A stretch of 64,000 bases of DNA from Trichobilharzia szidati (GCA_944472155.2 OX235279.1:155456199-155520198), one strand, 5' to 3'; positions 54,401 to 63,640 are shown, numbered from the stretch's first letter. Program-made: numbers and translations. Notes: a model not told the origin generated them from the letters alone.

Positions 54401-57400
54401 TTTTAAACTCGAATCGGGAAATAAATATTTCCAATTGTTTAAAAGAGTTCAAACACTGTAGCATTCCGGTGTTAAAGGGAACGGAAGAAAAATACCCACT
54501 AACCGTCTTCTAAAAAATGGATTTCCTCACAATTTCATCAAAAAGTGTTTAAACTCGAGTCATAAGACCAACAAGAAACCATCATCAATGAATACAAGAA
54601 AATTCATTCCACCATATATAGAAAATATCTCTGAAATAACAGCTAAAATATTAAAGCCGTTTGAAATAGGCATAGCACAAAAGCCAGCCCAATCACTTCA
54701 TTCAATGTTGTGCAAACCGTAAGATCTAACAGGAAAAGAAGATAAAATTGATACCATTTACAAAATAAATTGTATGGACTGTAACAGACAACATTACATC
54801 GATCACAGTGGGCATCCCCTTCGAATCCGAATCTGAGAACACAAATTAGCTGTAAAAAGACATGATATATGTTTTTTCATATCAATGCATGTAGATAATT
54901 ACGGACACCCATTTGATTGGGATAAGGTAGATATTTTAAAAAGAGGAAACACCAAAAATGCCAGAGAATTTCTAGAAGTTTGATACTCAAGTGAATCAGC
55001 CATCGATTGATAAACATTATAGACCAAATTTACCAGTTTATAAAAAGTAAATCTGGTGATATGAAAGTTCTAATTCCAAGTCAATAAAAATGATCAATGG
55101 AGATGTAAATCAACTACCAGTCACGGAGATAGTTGCCAGGAGATACAATTCCTCATGGAGAATTCGAATGAGTTTATTTTATACTAAAATCTGCGCTGAA
55201 GATGTGTCCAGAATGACGACGAAAGCTTCGCAATTGAACCAACCATCTCAGAGAACACAACCGTATCAAAATCATGCATTTGAGCTACACATCTCTTTCT
55301 TTATGAAAATGAGTTTAACTGCCTAGTAAGTTCTATTGGGTGCAGCTGTGAGTCCTTGTTTAGTCAGTGATCACTCTTGGACGGTAAAAATAGTAAAAAA
55401 AACACCTTTTTTGAAAGTTGATTGTATTAATTGACTCCTGTGTTTGAGCTTCTGTGGCATTCAGTCAATCTCAGAGGATAGTTATAATCTAATAATATCT
55501 TACTGATGTGTTGTGTTACTTCTTCAAGGGATGTTGAATACATCTAAACAAGCACTTGACAAACACCCTTTTTACACTACAATAGACAAAAACTATGATA
55601 ATTTAGACAGTGACCCGTTCAAGTGGCCTTCCTGTAGATACCGATCGTCTTATTGACCCATCTTGTCTGCAAGTTATGAGTATACCTACAAATAGCTATT
55701 ATTTTCTGTCACACATATGTACTTTTTTTATCTGGTTAAGAATGTCCTTGGCATCTATTGATTTTGTCGCAAATAACTATGCTGATGTCATCCACCCGTA
55801 TCTCTTATACAAATAAACTGTTAATCTCATAATATACACATCTCATCTTAAGAAATATTAAAATGACATGATTGCAGAGAAGATGAAGTCATCAGCTAGG
55901 ACGTACATTGGTGTATTTATACTAGAGAAGGTGAGAATGTTTCAGAAATATTTCCTTAAAACGTCAAACTGGGATTAAAATGTAATAATAAACAGGAAGA
56001 CTGGATAAAAACAGTTGAATCATAAGTAATGAGGAAACTAACATTTTTGTGCAATTAGGGATTATTATTATATTATTATTGTTCCCTTGGGTTCCTAGTG
56101 GAACATAGGGCTTCAACTGCACGCCTCCACTTGCTTCTGTCTTCTGCTGTACTTTTCACTTGCATCCATGTTAGTCCATACTGTTTCAATTCCTCTTTAC
56201 ATGATCTCCTCCATGTCACCCTTGGACGTCCCACTCGCCGCTTCCCTTTCGGGTTCCACTCGGGGGCCTGACGCGCGATATCACCCAACGGCCTCATCAG
56301 CGAGTGTCCAATCCATCTCCACTTTCTCCTGCATATTTGTTGGGCGATTGGTTCTTGCTTTGTTTGTTCCCATAGTTTCTTGGTGATTCTTTTCGGCCAT
56401 CTGATCTTGAGTATAGAACGAAGACAGCTGTTGATAAAGGTCTGCAACAGGCTGTTGGAAATATTCTTTGTGACCCGCCGTCAAGTTTCTGATCCGTATA
56501 GAAGAACTGACTGACTTGACGTTTGTATTGAAAATCCGAATTTTGTTGTTGATGCTGAGTGACGAAGATTTCCAGATTGGTTTCAGGTTGATGAATGTGT
56601 TTCTCGCCTTCCCGATTCTCAATTTGACATCCTCGTCCGTTCCTCCTGTAGTTGAGACAATGCTCCCTAGAAACGTAAAGATAACAGAAATAAACAGGAG
56701 GATTGGATGAAAAAAAGTAATAGGATAATTACTACTGATCAGAGAATTGGCTTGAACTTTTTGATTGCTAATGCTTCAGATATGCCCAGATGCCTTGGTC
56801 TTACTCCATTTGCGGGAGAGAGAGGTTTAATCAAATCTTGTATATTACTGTGAAGGACTTTTCATTGAATGGAACTGGATGTTCTGAGTTTACCAGATAT
56901 TTTCTGTTATCGAACCATACACACACTCACAATCCCTTTCTTTATTTGCTATCCAACCACCCAGATTGAATAATTTTCCCCAGTGTGTTTTATAGGAATA
57001 CAATTTTCCCCAGCTAAAAGAATTTCCTAATAAATCTTGCTCAGAAGTGATCCTTATCTTCAAAACACGGATTTCCAACTTTTTTCACAAGATTTTGTAA
57101 CGTTTTACCGAGAGGAAAAATACGACGACATTGTTTTATGTTTTGCTCATTTTCAGCTTAAAATGTATCGAATTTTAACAAGCATTCCGATTGAGTTTTT
57201 TGTTATCGGTTGAATCGTGAATGGATGGAAATCGTTTCTTTAATATTTTTATGTAATTGTGTTTATAATGTATTTTCTTGTTCCAATGGTTTATAAAAAA
57301 CCTGGTTAATACTTAGGAAGTGTATTATTCTTATTATCATATTAATTGCTTGTTTTTTCTTCCGACAGCGCTTATTTACTTCAGCTAAAATTGGATTTTT

Positions 57401-60400
57401 GTGATTGAGTTGCTTAGATTAAAAGCCGATCTTGTCTTTAAATTGTACTTAGTGAAGGCTTTTGAAGGGCGTGATCGGTAGCGAAAGCCGCGTAGATCTT
57501 GGCATTTGTGCTTTACAGCTCGAACCGGTGACTGCTACTTTAACATGGTGGTAGTGACTGACTGACTGACTGGTTTCAACATAGAACTCTGCATGGAAGT
57601 GCAGTAGCACTTCAACTTGCCACAACTCATGTACCGTGCCACACAAAGGGAGACAAAAGAGAAGAAAAAAGGGATTGACAAGCACGATAATAGGCATAAA
57701 TTTGAGGGAGAAAGGATAGTGACATGGAGAAACAATAGGGTTCTAATGGACATGGCTGCTCACAAAGTGTGAATTCATCTGAGCTATGAATGAGAAGGAG
57801 GAATTTGAGGCATACGACCACCCACCAGTCGTCATTGGATCTTCGAATCTCGAGGACTGCAACCAGTCAGGCAGTCCACACATCCCTACGTGGCTGGCTG
57901 ACTGGCTGACTGTCTGAAACCAACTGTCGGATATTTGATTGACTGATACCGGCCAAGTTTTGGTCTGACCATCATCATCACTAGTGCTTTTCCAAGCTGA
58001 TCGTATCTAAGTCAGTTAACTTTGCTCGTCATGGAAAAATGTAAGGCATAGCACTACAAAATTACAATAAGTAAATGACTCTCTTTATTCTTCCATTATT
58101 ATATTTTTCTTAATATTTCGAGTTAAATTTTCATTTTCTTATTTAAAAGTATTATCAGTCTCAATGCTCTGCTTAATTATTTCTCCTCTGTATAATGTGG
58201 TGAGGGAATTAGATGCAAGATGTATGAAAACTGGAGTTTGGAGTAAAGCTATCATTATTATTATCGACGAATGTAATGTCTAAGCCTCCGTAACATATTT
58301 CTTAACCCTTCTCAATCGACCTGGCTTCATAACCTCATCGATTGTCTCTCTGATTCTCATTGGGAGTCGACCCTAAAGACTGTTACATGCCGACTTATTC
58401 AGCGTTCATAACTCTTAAAACGATTCCAAGCAGATCATGTGTCTCTAGCCTCAAAACGTTGTCTCATTTTTTGTTTTTGTGTCAGGTAATTCAACAAGTC
58501 AACTTCCACTGTGTAGGCAGTTCATGTCACATACTTCCATCAATATTAGAGTTCAAATACTTTCCTAATCATCATCTTCATTCACCTTCTCCTCACTCTG
58601 TGACCAAATGGAGTGGCCTATTTGAGTCTATTGGCTCTCATCGTCCAGGTGTGTACCTTCAACTTTGAAGGAACTTTTATTGCCTGCATCACCCAACCGG
58701 ACAGACAAAGGTTTTATCAACCCTCTCTATAGACTTCTTCTTGGCGTACCTAAAACAGAAGGAATATTATTGTGTTGCTTGACCGGAGATCCCACGGCAT
58801 ACCTTAGGCCGGTCAAATCCACAGCTTGTTTGAAGTAGACTTACTTCCTCTTTAGGTGACTGCACGATTGCCCATAGGCTCCCATCTCCTTCACAGACAA
58901 TATTTTCCGTTTCACCGTCAGATACTCAACTCGTCGTTTTCCATTCATGCTTCACTAGAAGGCCTGTTTGGTGTTTCATTTCACTAAACGATTTCCTCTG
59001 CGTGTATCCGAACCATCCATTTTCTTCGGAATGTTTTTCGAACAGTAGGTTCTTGCTTGGATCTTTATCTTTCAGATTTTCTTTCTGGAGCTAACAAAGG
59101 CGACTGTTGATAAAAGTCTGCATCAGCCCGTTCCCAATGCTTTTCGTGACCCACATAGAAGAACTGACCGACTGACTTAACATTAGTTTTAAGCGGAATC
59201 CGAGTTTTGTTGTTTATGCTGAGGTGGAGTGGAGAAGATTTCCAAACTGATTTTAGAGTGATATAGATGTGACTCGGCTTTCCGACTCTGGCTGGTTTTG
59301 ACATCCTAATCCACGTGGTTGTCTGCAGTTGAAATGATTCTGCCTCACCAGATAAGTGAAGGCAGAAAGTGACTTCTTTCAAATTTTTTCCTCTGATAGT
59401 GATTTATTGTTATTTGCTGGTTGTTTCATAACCTCTATCTTCTCTATGTTCACTTGAAGCCATGTCTTCGCTGCTTCTTTTGCCTGTTTTTTGGTTTTCG
59501 CTTGTAAATCTTTGAGTGTGACACCTAGATCATCAGTGAGGTCTAGATCTTCAACTAACGAGATAATTACAGGATTTCATCACTAGCTGATATCGGTTAG
59601 AGAACCATTGGAAAACCTCGGAGTACTGGACAACTGTTTCGTCCTTCTTTGGGACTCTCCATCAGCGCGCACTCACCGGGATTCGAACCCAGGACCTTCC
59701 GGTTACAAGGTGAGGTCATAGACCATTGAAACACTGGGACCCGATTTGATGGCCCATGAATTCTAACTTCTGTCCCAAACTAGAACGAAACAGCTGTCAA
59801 GTACTCCCAGGTTTCCCGACGGTTCTCTAACCAGTGTCAGCACATGATGAAATCCTGTAACCAATCAGTCAAGTCCCTACAAAGCAAAACCTGAATAACA
59901 AGCTAGTACTATAAGTTTTCACATAATTAGCATGAGTTCATAACAATTTAGTGTATGGAAAGAATCTAAATTCTAACTAATTGAGTATTTGGGAACCGAT
60001 GCTTGATGGTAAAATAATAGAACAGTATAATCCCCATTGAAAATCAGCAAGCACTAAAGTTCTTTTTCATCCTAATTTGGCGCTCTTCATCGATGTTCTA
60101 CCACCCACCCCACCAGGGATTGAATTACCCATGATCTAATGGTTATAATGCCATGGTCGTTAACCGTCCAACTGCTTGGGTCGGAATTCAATGATCCGTG
60201 AGTATTCCTAACTTCTGTCAATTCGTGACATGATCGTGTCATTACCACCATTGTCAACAAACCTGATCAATGAGCATCCACTTCACTAGTGATATGGCAG
60301 ACCCCACTGGTCGCAACTTATCATCAGCATATCTTCAGGACATTCATCCAATTGGTTCACGAAGGAATCGACATTGAAATAAATTGACTGTTCATAGTAG

Positions 60401-61931
60401 TATTTTATGGGACTGTGAGTAGTCATCAAATCAATAAATTTCAGTTGGCTGATGAAAAACCCGCTTTTTACTTAAGTGTGTTGAAGAATCCTTTTGAAAG
60501 CTTTTGCCAGACGTTGGGGCACAGTTTCACTATTATTAACATATCTCGTGAATTGCAGTCTTAGGAGTACTGATTTTTTGAAAATGTAGGCACCTAAGAC
60601 TTTTTACCTGCTACATGTATGTTTTTATTCAAGAATGCTTCATCACTTCTTCTTTGAGTGTGTTTCATCCCAAAAGAATAAGTCTACTAGTACAGTGAAC
60701 TAAGGCAGATTCTCTGCACACACACTGTCAGAACATTTACATTCATAATAACTTCAGGAATATGACTGTGGAATTAAAATTTTATAGAAATATTGACAGC
60801 GACATATTAATGATAGACAAAATAAAAGGAATCATTTACTTCGTGTTTCACAGTAATTTAATAGTTTCATACCTAACAGTTTTCTCATTACCTAAAGTGC
60901 ATACCTGATAAATAATCTATCGTGGAGTTTCCATGCTTAGTTGTACTCACGAATACAAAGTTTTTGATGATTGCTTCTTCTGTCTTGGCCACCTGGTGAG
61001 ATGCTAGCGGGGAGAGTTGTGTATAGAGGTGTTCAGAGTCTATCGGACAAGATTGATATTCACCAATTGCCTGCATGAATCCAATAGTTATCTGTTCACA
61101 ACAGTATTATCGAGTAGGTGTAGCGCACCACCTCACTCGCCTTACTGAAATATTTTAGTGACTTCAGGGTAACTAAGTCTTTTTTAAGTAACCTACGAAA
61201 GATTATAGCGGAGAGTAATGAAGAATAGGTAGAATACTACAAGAGTTAACATAGCGTAAAGGTGGAGACTCAAAATGATATCAGATTCTGTTCACTTCCT
61301 TACATTAGAATGTTAGACAAAATATATTTTTAGATATGGAATGACCAGAAGTAAGACATAATCGAGTATATTTAACATTCTAGTTGGTTTCACCTTTCAT
61401 GTTTTCTAAAACATAAAGAATCAAGGGAACAAACCACTTCATGTAAATGACGTTTGTTTCTGAAAGTGACGTGTAACTATTTAACCTTTGGGGGGATTCA
61501 TTTGCTTAAGACCGTTTTGAGTCGAAGAACAACTGACTACTAACTGATGATTAAAAAAATCTATTGACATTTTGGAACAATCCTATTGGATTGTCACCGG
61601 CACTGAAACAGTCAAACCATCGACAAAGAAAGAATTTGTTTTTTTCCCCTAAGATCGGCTTTCTTTTTCGTCTTCTTCATGACTCAATAATGGATATTTA
61701 ACCCCCACCTCATTTGATATATTTTATCTATATTCTAGCTTACAACAAATGCTGATGTTATGGCTAGTCGTCAATGGAAGTATTATATTGAGACAAATGA
61801 ATGGACACGTGCCACATGTGCATTGATGGCATGTCTGTTCACTCGGGATCAGATGGCGAATTCAACGGTATTAGGTCGTGGTGGATCACGACGTGCACGT
61901 CTTCCAAGCAATTTAGTAGCTTATGTTGTTA
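36131..61931 (+). CDS. BEN-like nuclear protein gene, partial (whole locus)
   Basis: A plus-strand gene assembled from a firm exon at 37635-38465, a firm exon at 61739-61931 and a tentative first exon at 36131-36175, with phases 0/0 and matching. The intron of 23.3 kb holds three Penelope-like elements, several LINE pieces and a SINE. The N-terminal region is low-complexity. Function inferred only from the BEN-like segment: a chromatin or transcription regulator. It is transcribed away from the RalGPS-like gene. Incomplete at the 3' end. Confidence 0.6.
36968..37000. repeat. (TA)n microsatellite
   Basis: About 16 TA units. Confidence 0.93.
37635..38465 (+). CDS. Large Asn/Ser/Thr-rich exon of the plus-strand BEN-like gene
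   Basis: Acceptor TGCTCCTTTTTAG at 37634 and donor GTAAGT at 38466; 831 nt (277 codons), phase 0 at both ends. It starts ATDTSRQPSSCLESVTVNEN, is rich in Asn, Ser and Thr (NNNN runs, TTTTT), and ends in an acidic helix-like ESMYELSEEEMREIDAT. No domain recognised within it. It joins in frame to 61739-61931. The same homopolymer style occurs in the RalGPS linker and is common in schistosome proteins. Confidence 0.8.
38590..39000 (-). mobile_element. LINE-1 linker relic
   Basis: Minus-strand blocks parallel to 6500-6740 (a VETVLRTVDNLKS-like helix and the segment before it), heavily decayed. Confidence 0.5.
39240..39500 (+). mobile_element. LINE-1 3' end relic
   Basis: ATGGCTCAGTATCATTCTGA recalls the DMAQNRSQW terminal block, followed by a pyrimidine-rich tail and ATTCCACATTGAAAATGG, the family terminus. 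A minus-strand scrap of the same family is at about 39650-39790. Confidence 0.6.
40089..40303 (+). mobile_element. tRNA-derived SINE with target-site duplication
   Basis: GCGTAAACT flanks the element at 40089-40097 and 40295-40303. The body reads GTCAGTGGCACAGTGGTAGA (A box), then GCTCGCCGACCACGCAC, after which the B-box arm is deleted compared with the copy at 11465. The rest is collinear (GAGGAAAGGTTGGGCATGAG, ACACTGCTACAGAAACTTCA, GAAGCCCTATGTTCCATTGG), ending in an A run. Without its B box this copy should not be transcribed by Pol III. Confidence 0.88.
40365..40800 (+). mobile_element. LINE-1 C-terminus and 3' tail, internally deleted
   Basis: ACTGCTCAGAAGCAGTTTGC with CGCCTGTAAG (VYCSAV...LLYG block) jumps to CAGTCCATGAAATCCTTGCC (HQSMKSL block). 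It then ends in the family 3' tail (GTGGCAAGTTGAACTGCTGC). Confidence 0.75.
41140..41650 (-). mobile_element. LINE-1 C-terminal relic
   Basis: The minus strand retains blocks of the RRLVSF-HRCLR, NRYRKVSNIM and TTCGTGGCTGG (CRLPGW) regions through many stops. It runs from the ...KGRLYCTTT block down to the GWGP/NQW block. Confidence 0.65.
42100..42345 (-). repeat. Penelope-like B terminal repeat, outer copy
   Basis: CTTTTCGGCGATTTCATTCT and CATAAGTGTACATAGATACA match 43264-43340 in the same orientation. It lies 900 bp upstream of the element below and is separated from it by repeat E. Confidence 0.7.
42347..42612 (+). repeat. Dispersed repeat E
   Basis: Second copy of the repeat at 15733-15997, same orientation, inserted between two Penelope-like terminal repeats. 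Confidence 0.75.
43190..46390 (+). mobile_element. Penelope-like element B (RT plus GIY-YIG), nearly full length, broken
   Basis: Ordered coding blocks: N-terminal region from 43439 (PDSETLR), then LSELSPSEREPFDEYVIWVL, ARPDKGSG, LYGLRKVHK, RT motif A LDVESLFTNVPL (Asp at about 44610), motif B ALGSPIGSLLAD, motif C YVDDT (44901-44915). The GIY-YIG block CSCEARYIGCPMRVL with EHHPEWL (45525-45600) follows. Breaks: a frameshift near 43690, one in the A run near 44125, TGA at 45072, a frameshift near 45195, and TAA at 45601. Imperfect tandem units of the 3'UTR fill 45890-46290. The ends 43264-43421 and 46230-46387 are inverted repeats of about 155 bp. RT catalytic residues are intact. Confidence 0.9.
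44151..45074 (+). pseudogene. Penelope-like B reverse transcriptase, open central part
   Basis: The longest uninterrupted piece of the element (about 307 codons). It carries the ARPDKGSG block, motif A, motif B and the YVDDT catalytic centre, then PFLDVELTR. It begins after the A-run frameshift and ends at a TGA where a Trp or similar residue is expected before SLHRKP. It is not a host gene; it lies in the 23 kb intron of the BEN-like gene on the same strand. Confidence 0.9.
46395..46870 (-). mobile_element. Penelope-like B 3' coding fragment, inverted
   Basis: Read on the minus strand: a GTTTCGTGGAGAAGAACATG block (FVEKNM), the C-x-C and TYIGLSMQ nuclease block, and SSMRSAITEHL, parallel to 45260-45690 of the element above. 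It lies tail-to-tail with that element, followed at 46875-47130 by another terminal-repeat copy. Confidence 0.8.
46875..47130 (+). repeat. Penelope-like B 3'UTR and terminal repeat, second copy
   Basis: TTGTTTCTAAGCCCCTTGTC, ATATGTAAATGATAGTTATT and GTGTATATAAATGCTATCGT repeat the series at 46200-46390 in the same orientation. It extends beyond it to a segment that matches, inverted, the left flank at 43190-43260. Confidence 0.75.
47265..47440 (+). mobile_element. LINE-1 relic
   Basis: GCTATGGCCATTGAAAGTGA (the ETWPLRAE block) through AGGTGTAAAGTATTAGG (RRRVLG block), plus strand, short and decayed. Confidence 0.55.
47470..47545 (+). repeat. Penelope-like A terminal repeat fragment
   Basis: GATGACGTTTCGAGCACAAT and TTGCTCATAATCGTATCA match the left end of element A at 10378-10420. 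Confidence 0.6.
47560..48110. repeat. Dispersed repeat D
   Basis: Third long copy: TTTTAAAACACAAACTAAGT, CTTACCACCCGGATGCCTAG, GACCGAAGCAAGTGGTAG and the GTCACGGAGGCTATGAACAC end. Confidence 0.6.
48180..48427 (+). mobile_element. LINE-1 3' tail ending in (TA)n
   Basis: TGAGTGGTGGTACAGGTGCATTC-type end of the coding region, then a pyrimidine-rich tail (48240-48370), running into about 24 TA units at 48379-48427. Confidence 0.6.
48428..50604. other. Intron interior of the BEN-like gene, no gene recognised
   Basis: CA and GT microsatellites at about 48655-48672 and 49266-49287. Otherwise unclassified AT-rich sequence. It is the longest stretch in this intron without a recognisable element. Confidence 0.5.
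50605..51000 (-). mobile_element. Penelope-like element A, 3' end
   Basis: The terminal repeat (50620-50770) has the same series as 10341-10470. On the minus strand the nuclease tail precedes it: CCTACAAATGCAATTACAAA and GGATGACAGTTCTAAAATTT parallel 10795-10860. It confirms that the family ends in this repeat in inverted orientation. Confidence 0.7.
51050..51300 (-). mobile_element. LINE-1 relic
   Basis: Minus-strand blocks around the RSVLLYG and KISARI regions (ACAGTTATAAAGGAGGATGG, AAATTTTGTCAGCAATCA), decayed. Confidence 0.6.
51301..52079. other. Intron interior, mostly unclassified
   Basis: A short scrap of the tRNA-like/inverted-repeat element (GACCCCACTGATCACTACTT) is at 51550-51600. 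No gene. Confidence 0.4.
52080..53893 (-). mobile_element. Penelope-like element C (RT plus GIY-YIG), broken
   Basis: Minus-strand blocks in order: KADKGNVTVIMNRMDYEKK, RFYCPAKIRKPTVPSRSVV, motif A VSYDINSLYTSFPI, motif B QTNGVAMVSPVSSRVADLFM (the second Gly of GSP is Val), motif C RYVDDTFVVL at about 53060, PFLHCLVKG, then the nuclease CLECEAIYIGQTSLER, SSAIGRHAIESGHKIDF and ENLHIK-like tail. The open frame 53101-53778 covers RT up to motif B; a stop just past it and later frameshifts break the rest. It starts abruptly at a terminal-repeat piece (53835-53893) that reappears at 55128-55178. Confidence 0.9.
53945..54415. repeat. Inverted repeat, arms of about 90 bp
   Basis: TTTCGGTAGAACTCTTCATC (about 54001) pairs with GATGAATTC-type sequence at 54330-54350. 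The full arms are about 53951-54040 and 54310-54415, enclosing about 270 bp of AT-rich DNA. It separates two Penelope-like C elements in head-to-head arrangement. Confidence 0.75.
54415..55080 (+). mobile_element. Penelope-like element C-type, GIY-YIG end
   Basis: Plus-strand blocks KIPTNRLLKNGFPHNFIKKC, KFIPPYIENISE, INCMDCNRQHYIDHSGHPLR (GIY-YIG with YIG changed to YID), EHKLAVKRHD, REFLEVWYSSESAIDRHY (one stop in the middle). This is the characteristic end of another Penelope-like subfamily. Several stops. Confidence 0.82.
55125..55325 (+). repeat. Penelope-like terminal repeat with hammerhead-like motif
   Basis: AGTTGCCAGGAGATACAATT to TTTATTTTATACTA repeats 53835-53893 inverted. Then CTGAAGA, one base, a short helix (GTGTC/GACGAC, imperfect), GAAAGCTTCGCAATTGAACC, and CAGAGAACACAACCGTATCA. 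It is the same arrangement as at 25455-25530. Confidence 0.6.
55326..56055. other. Intron interior, no gene recognised
   Basis: No family match and no open frame with splice sites in phase. Confidence 0.45.
56056..56690 (-). mobile_element. RTE-2 LINE C-terminal end
   Basis: The minus strand reads RIGKARNTFINLKPIWKSS, then, in another frame, [48 protein letters not shown] and DRSKWRRAVEALC, stopping at 56076. The 3' end is GAAGCCCTATGTTCCACTAG with an AAT repeat (56056-56083). It is the best-preserved piece of this family here; the SINE tail matches its end. Confidence 0.9.
56691..57540. other. Intron interior, no gene recognised
   Basis: AT-rich, unclassified. Confidence 0.45.
57545..58035 (-). 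mobile_element. LINE-1 non-autonomous 3' end
   Basis: Near-identical in reverse to 3016-3480 and 28232-28715, including the shared decayed junctions. It ends at a run of ACTG units (57552-57572). Confidence 0.88.
58270..58400 (-). mobile_element. LINE-1 scrap
   Basis: GTAACATATTTCTTAACCCT and CAATCGACCTGGCTTCATAA correspond in reverse to the [11 protein letters not shown] block. Confidence 0.5.
58401..59040. other. Intron interior, no gene recognised
   Basis: A plus-strand open frame of about 100 codons exists but shows no motif, no splice support and no family match. Confidence 0.4.
59041..59570 (-). mobile_element. RTE-2 LINE thumb region, decayed
   Basis: Minus frames: [19 protein letters not shown] (D-L-D-ADD block with a catalytic Asp replaced), NIEKIEVMK (NI.KTKV.K), WIRMSKPARVGKPSHIYITL and SVWKSSPLHLSINNKTRIP. 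The ADD motif is damaged. Confidence 0.8.
59580..59870 (-). repeat. tRNA-like/inverted-repeat element copy
   Basis: Left arm TTACAGGATTTCATCACTAG and GGTTAGAGAACCATTGG; right arm CGAAACAGCTGTCAAGTACT and GGTTCTCTAACC to TGATGAAATCCTGTAA. On the minus strand the core has GGTCCTGGGTTCGAATCCCG (intact B box), CCTTGTAACCGG and CAGTGTTTCAATGG. The second-best core in the window. Confidence 0.8.
60030..60335 (-). repeat. tRNA-like/inverted-repeat element, degenerate copy
   Basis: CCCATTGAAAATCAGCAAGC, TTTTTCATCCTAATTTGG and ATTCCTAACTTCTGTCAATTC match the other copies; the B box and right arm are degraded. It lies 160 bp from the previous copy. Confidence 0.6.
60900..61076 (-). other. Coding-looking island, unidentified
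   Basis: On the minus strand, GATTCATGCAG is followed by an open stretch (AIGEYQSCPIDSEHLYTQLS, SHQVAKTEEAIIKNFVFVST) ending CAG|GTATGC. Codon use looks protein-like and the borders resemble splice sites. I do not recognise the protein. It could be part of a Penelope-like N-terminal region, a retrocopy or a nested gene. Confidence 0.3.
61739..61931 (+). CDS. Exon with probable N-terminal half of a BEN domain
   Basis: Acceptor TATATTCTAG at 61738 and donor GTAAGT at 61932; enters phase 0, leaves phase 1. It encodes LTTNADVMASRQWKYYIETN, then RATCALMACLFTRDQMANST and GGSRRARLPSNLVAYVV. The series (A..LM..LFTR..MA.S...G.....RLP...V..V) resembles BEN domains, such as that of BANP (L..LF.R...A.SNLSG...KK.LDP..I..I). 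BEN domains bind DNA or proteins in transcriptional repressors and insulators. The second half of the domain must lie in a later exon, probably beyond the window. The Trp-rich segment before it is unassigned. Confidence 0.78.
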
Positions 61932-62299
61932 GTAAGTCATACTTGTCAACTTTTTGTCATAATAATTATTATTATATGTAATGTGTTAATATATATTTTC
62001 ATGAGTAGATCTGGATTTTGACGAGTAAACCTAGAGAAAATAGTGAGAATGAGGATATCCGATTAACAACCAGGACAAAGTCGTTTCTTTCACTTTCCTG
62101 GATATTCCAAGTCGACTTCAGCCGAGGTTCATCTTCATTAGGCTCATATCCAGCTGGCTTCATGACTACCCGACAAGCCTTCATCATTTCCTTCTGTTTA
62201 TTTCTGGGGGACACGTCCAACCTATAGATTGTAGGCTCATTAACTATCTTTCTGGCCAGCAATATAATCTTCAGTATTCGGGTAGCAAAAAGGAAAAGT

Positions 62300-62970
62300 T
62301 AATGAAAACCTGCACTGTTATTCCGTTGGGAAAATGCTTTTAGTGACATATGAGTAGTCAAGACTCTGCATCATACGAAAGCACACTGACTGGTTTGACA
62401 TGAGTGTTGAAAATTCGGATCTTTTTCCTTATACTTAGTGTTATAGACATCAACACCGATTTCAGAGCAATGAATGCCTGTCTTGCTTCCAATGTCTAAT
62501 CTTGACTGGCTTCGATATCCTCATCCGTGCCACCGCCTGTAGTTGAAACTGTCTATATTGCCTAGTTGTAAGTATAGGATTTCTATTGTTGCTGGTCTAT
62601 ACAGTATATTCATTTGAAGTCCTGTCAACTCACTCGCTCCCACCAACTTGGTGGTTTTCGCTTGTAAATCTTTCTGTTTGTCTGTCCCAGGTCTGCTGCA
62701 TAATTTAGCCGCCACCATAATCAGGAAAATCCTCAGTAGTGATAGCAGATTTTGTCTCATTCCTCTTTTTACTTCAAAAGCTTCGTTGAATTTTACGCTG
62801 TGAATTAATCTTGACATGTGGCATTATCATGGTGCTGTTGAATGAGTTTTTTAAATGCTTTGCAGCACTACAATCCGTAGTTTTGAGACAGTTTGCGAAT
62901 GACTTCATAGTCGATGTTGTCGGACGCCTTTCCAAAGTCTCTGAAGTTGATTTAGGGATTCAACTGCCAT
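62300..62970 (-). mobile_element. RTE-2 LINE palm region, decayed
   Basis: The minus strand near 62890-62960 reads INFRDFGKASDNIDYEVIRK, the motif A block (F.D..KAFD..D) with changes. Thumb blocks at 62400-62560 (RMRISKPVKIRHW-like, NIYS) follow. Heavily mutated. Confidence 0.65.
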
Positions 62971-63056
62971 TCTACTAAGCTCTGAGCTGCAAATATCCGA
63001 GTATAATTGTTGAAAAGTTGACTTCTGAACAGATATCACCTTTCTCAATTCCTTCC

Positions 63057-63058
63057 TG

Positions 63059-63085
<27 letters not shown>
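63057..63085. repeat. (TA)n microsatellite
   Basis: About 14 TA units. Confidence 0.93.
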
Positions 63086-63089
<4 letters not shown>

Positions 63090-63149
63090 CTTGTAAGCAA
63101 GCGTGTAGCCAGCTAAAACTAAGAGATTGCAAAGAATAGAACGAAATAT

Positions 63150-63640
63150 TATCACCAGTAGTCTCCAGCCTTTGGTGATTCTTAGCATCGCAAGAACCCC
63201 TACCACCCAGTCAGTCAGTCTACACTTCCTTATGTGGCTGGCTCAAACTAACTGTCATGGACAGATTGATGCCAGGTGTTGATTTCACCACCTCTAATCC
63301 TTTTGCATCGCAGTCTTCAGTTCTTTAACAAAGGATGTCTTTGGATGTGTAACATATATCCCAGATATCTCAATTGATTTAGCGCTCCACAACCTCATCG
63401 ATTGACTTCCCCTGCTCCTTACACTCCATACGTAATTACTTCAATGTTGCACGCCATATTTATCACCCCTTAATACACAAGAGATATGATATAAACATAT
63501 CTGATTCAAGAAAATCCAATATTCTTTTCACTCAGAGCCACGTCTTTTCATCGATAGCCAGTCGGATATTAACCCCGCCTACACCACAGATATGATTAAC
63601 AGGATTTTCGTCAGTTAGCATCAGTGGTTTCTTTGAGTTG
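63150..63640 (-). mobile_element. LINE-1 C-terminal relic
   Basis: Minus-strand series of blocks in the order DEN/RIHK, LRWL and HQS to the CRLPGW block, decayed. Followed at 63645-63695 by a TAGA/TAGG tetranucleotide microsatellite. Confidence 0.6.

Noticed and set aside
58360..58668. A 102-codon plus-strand gene
   Set aside because: No motif, no splice support and no conserved blocks; overlaps LINE-1 debris at its start.
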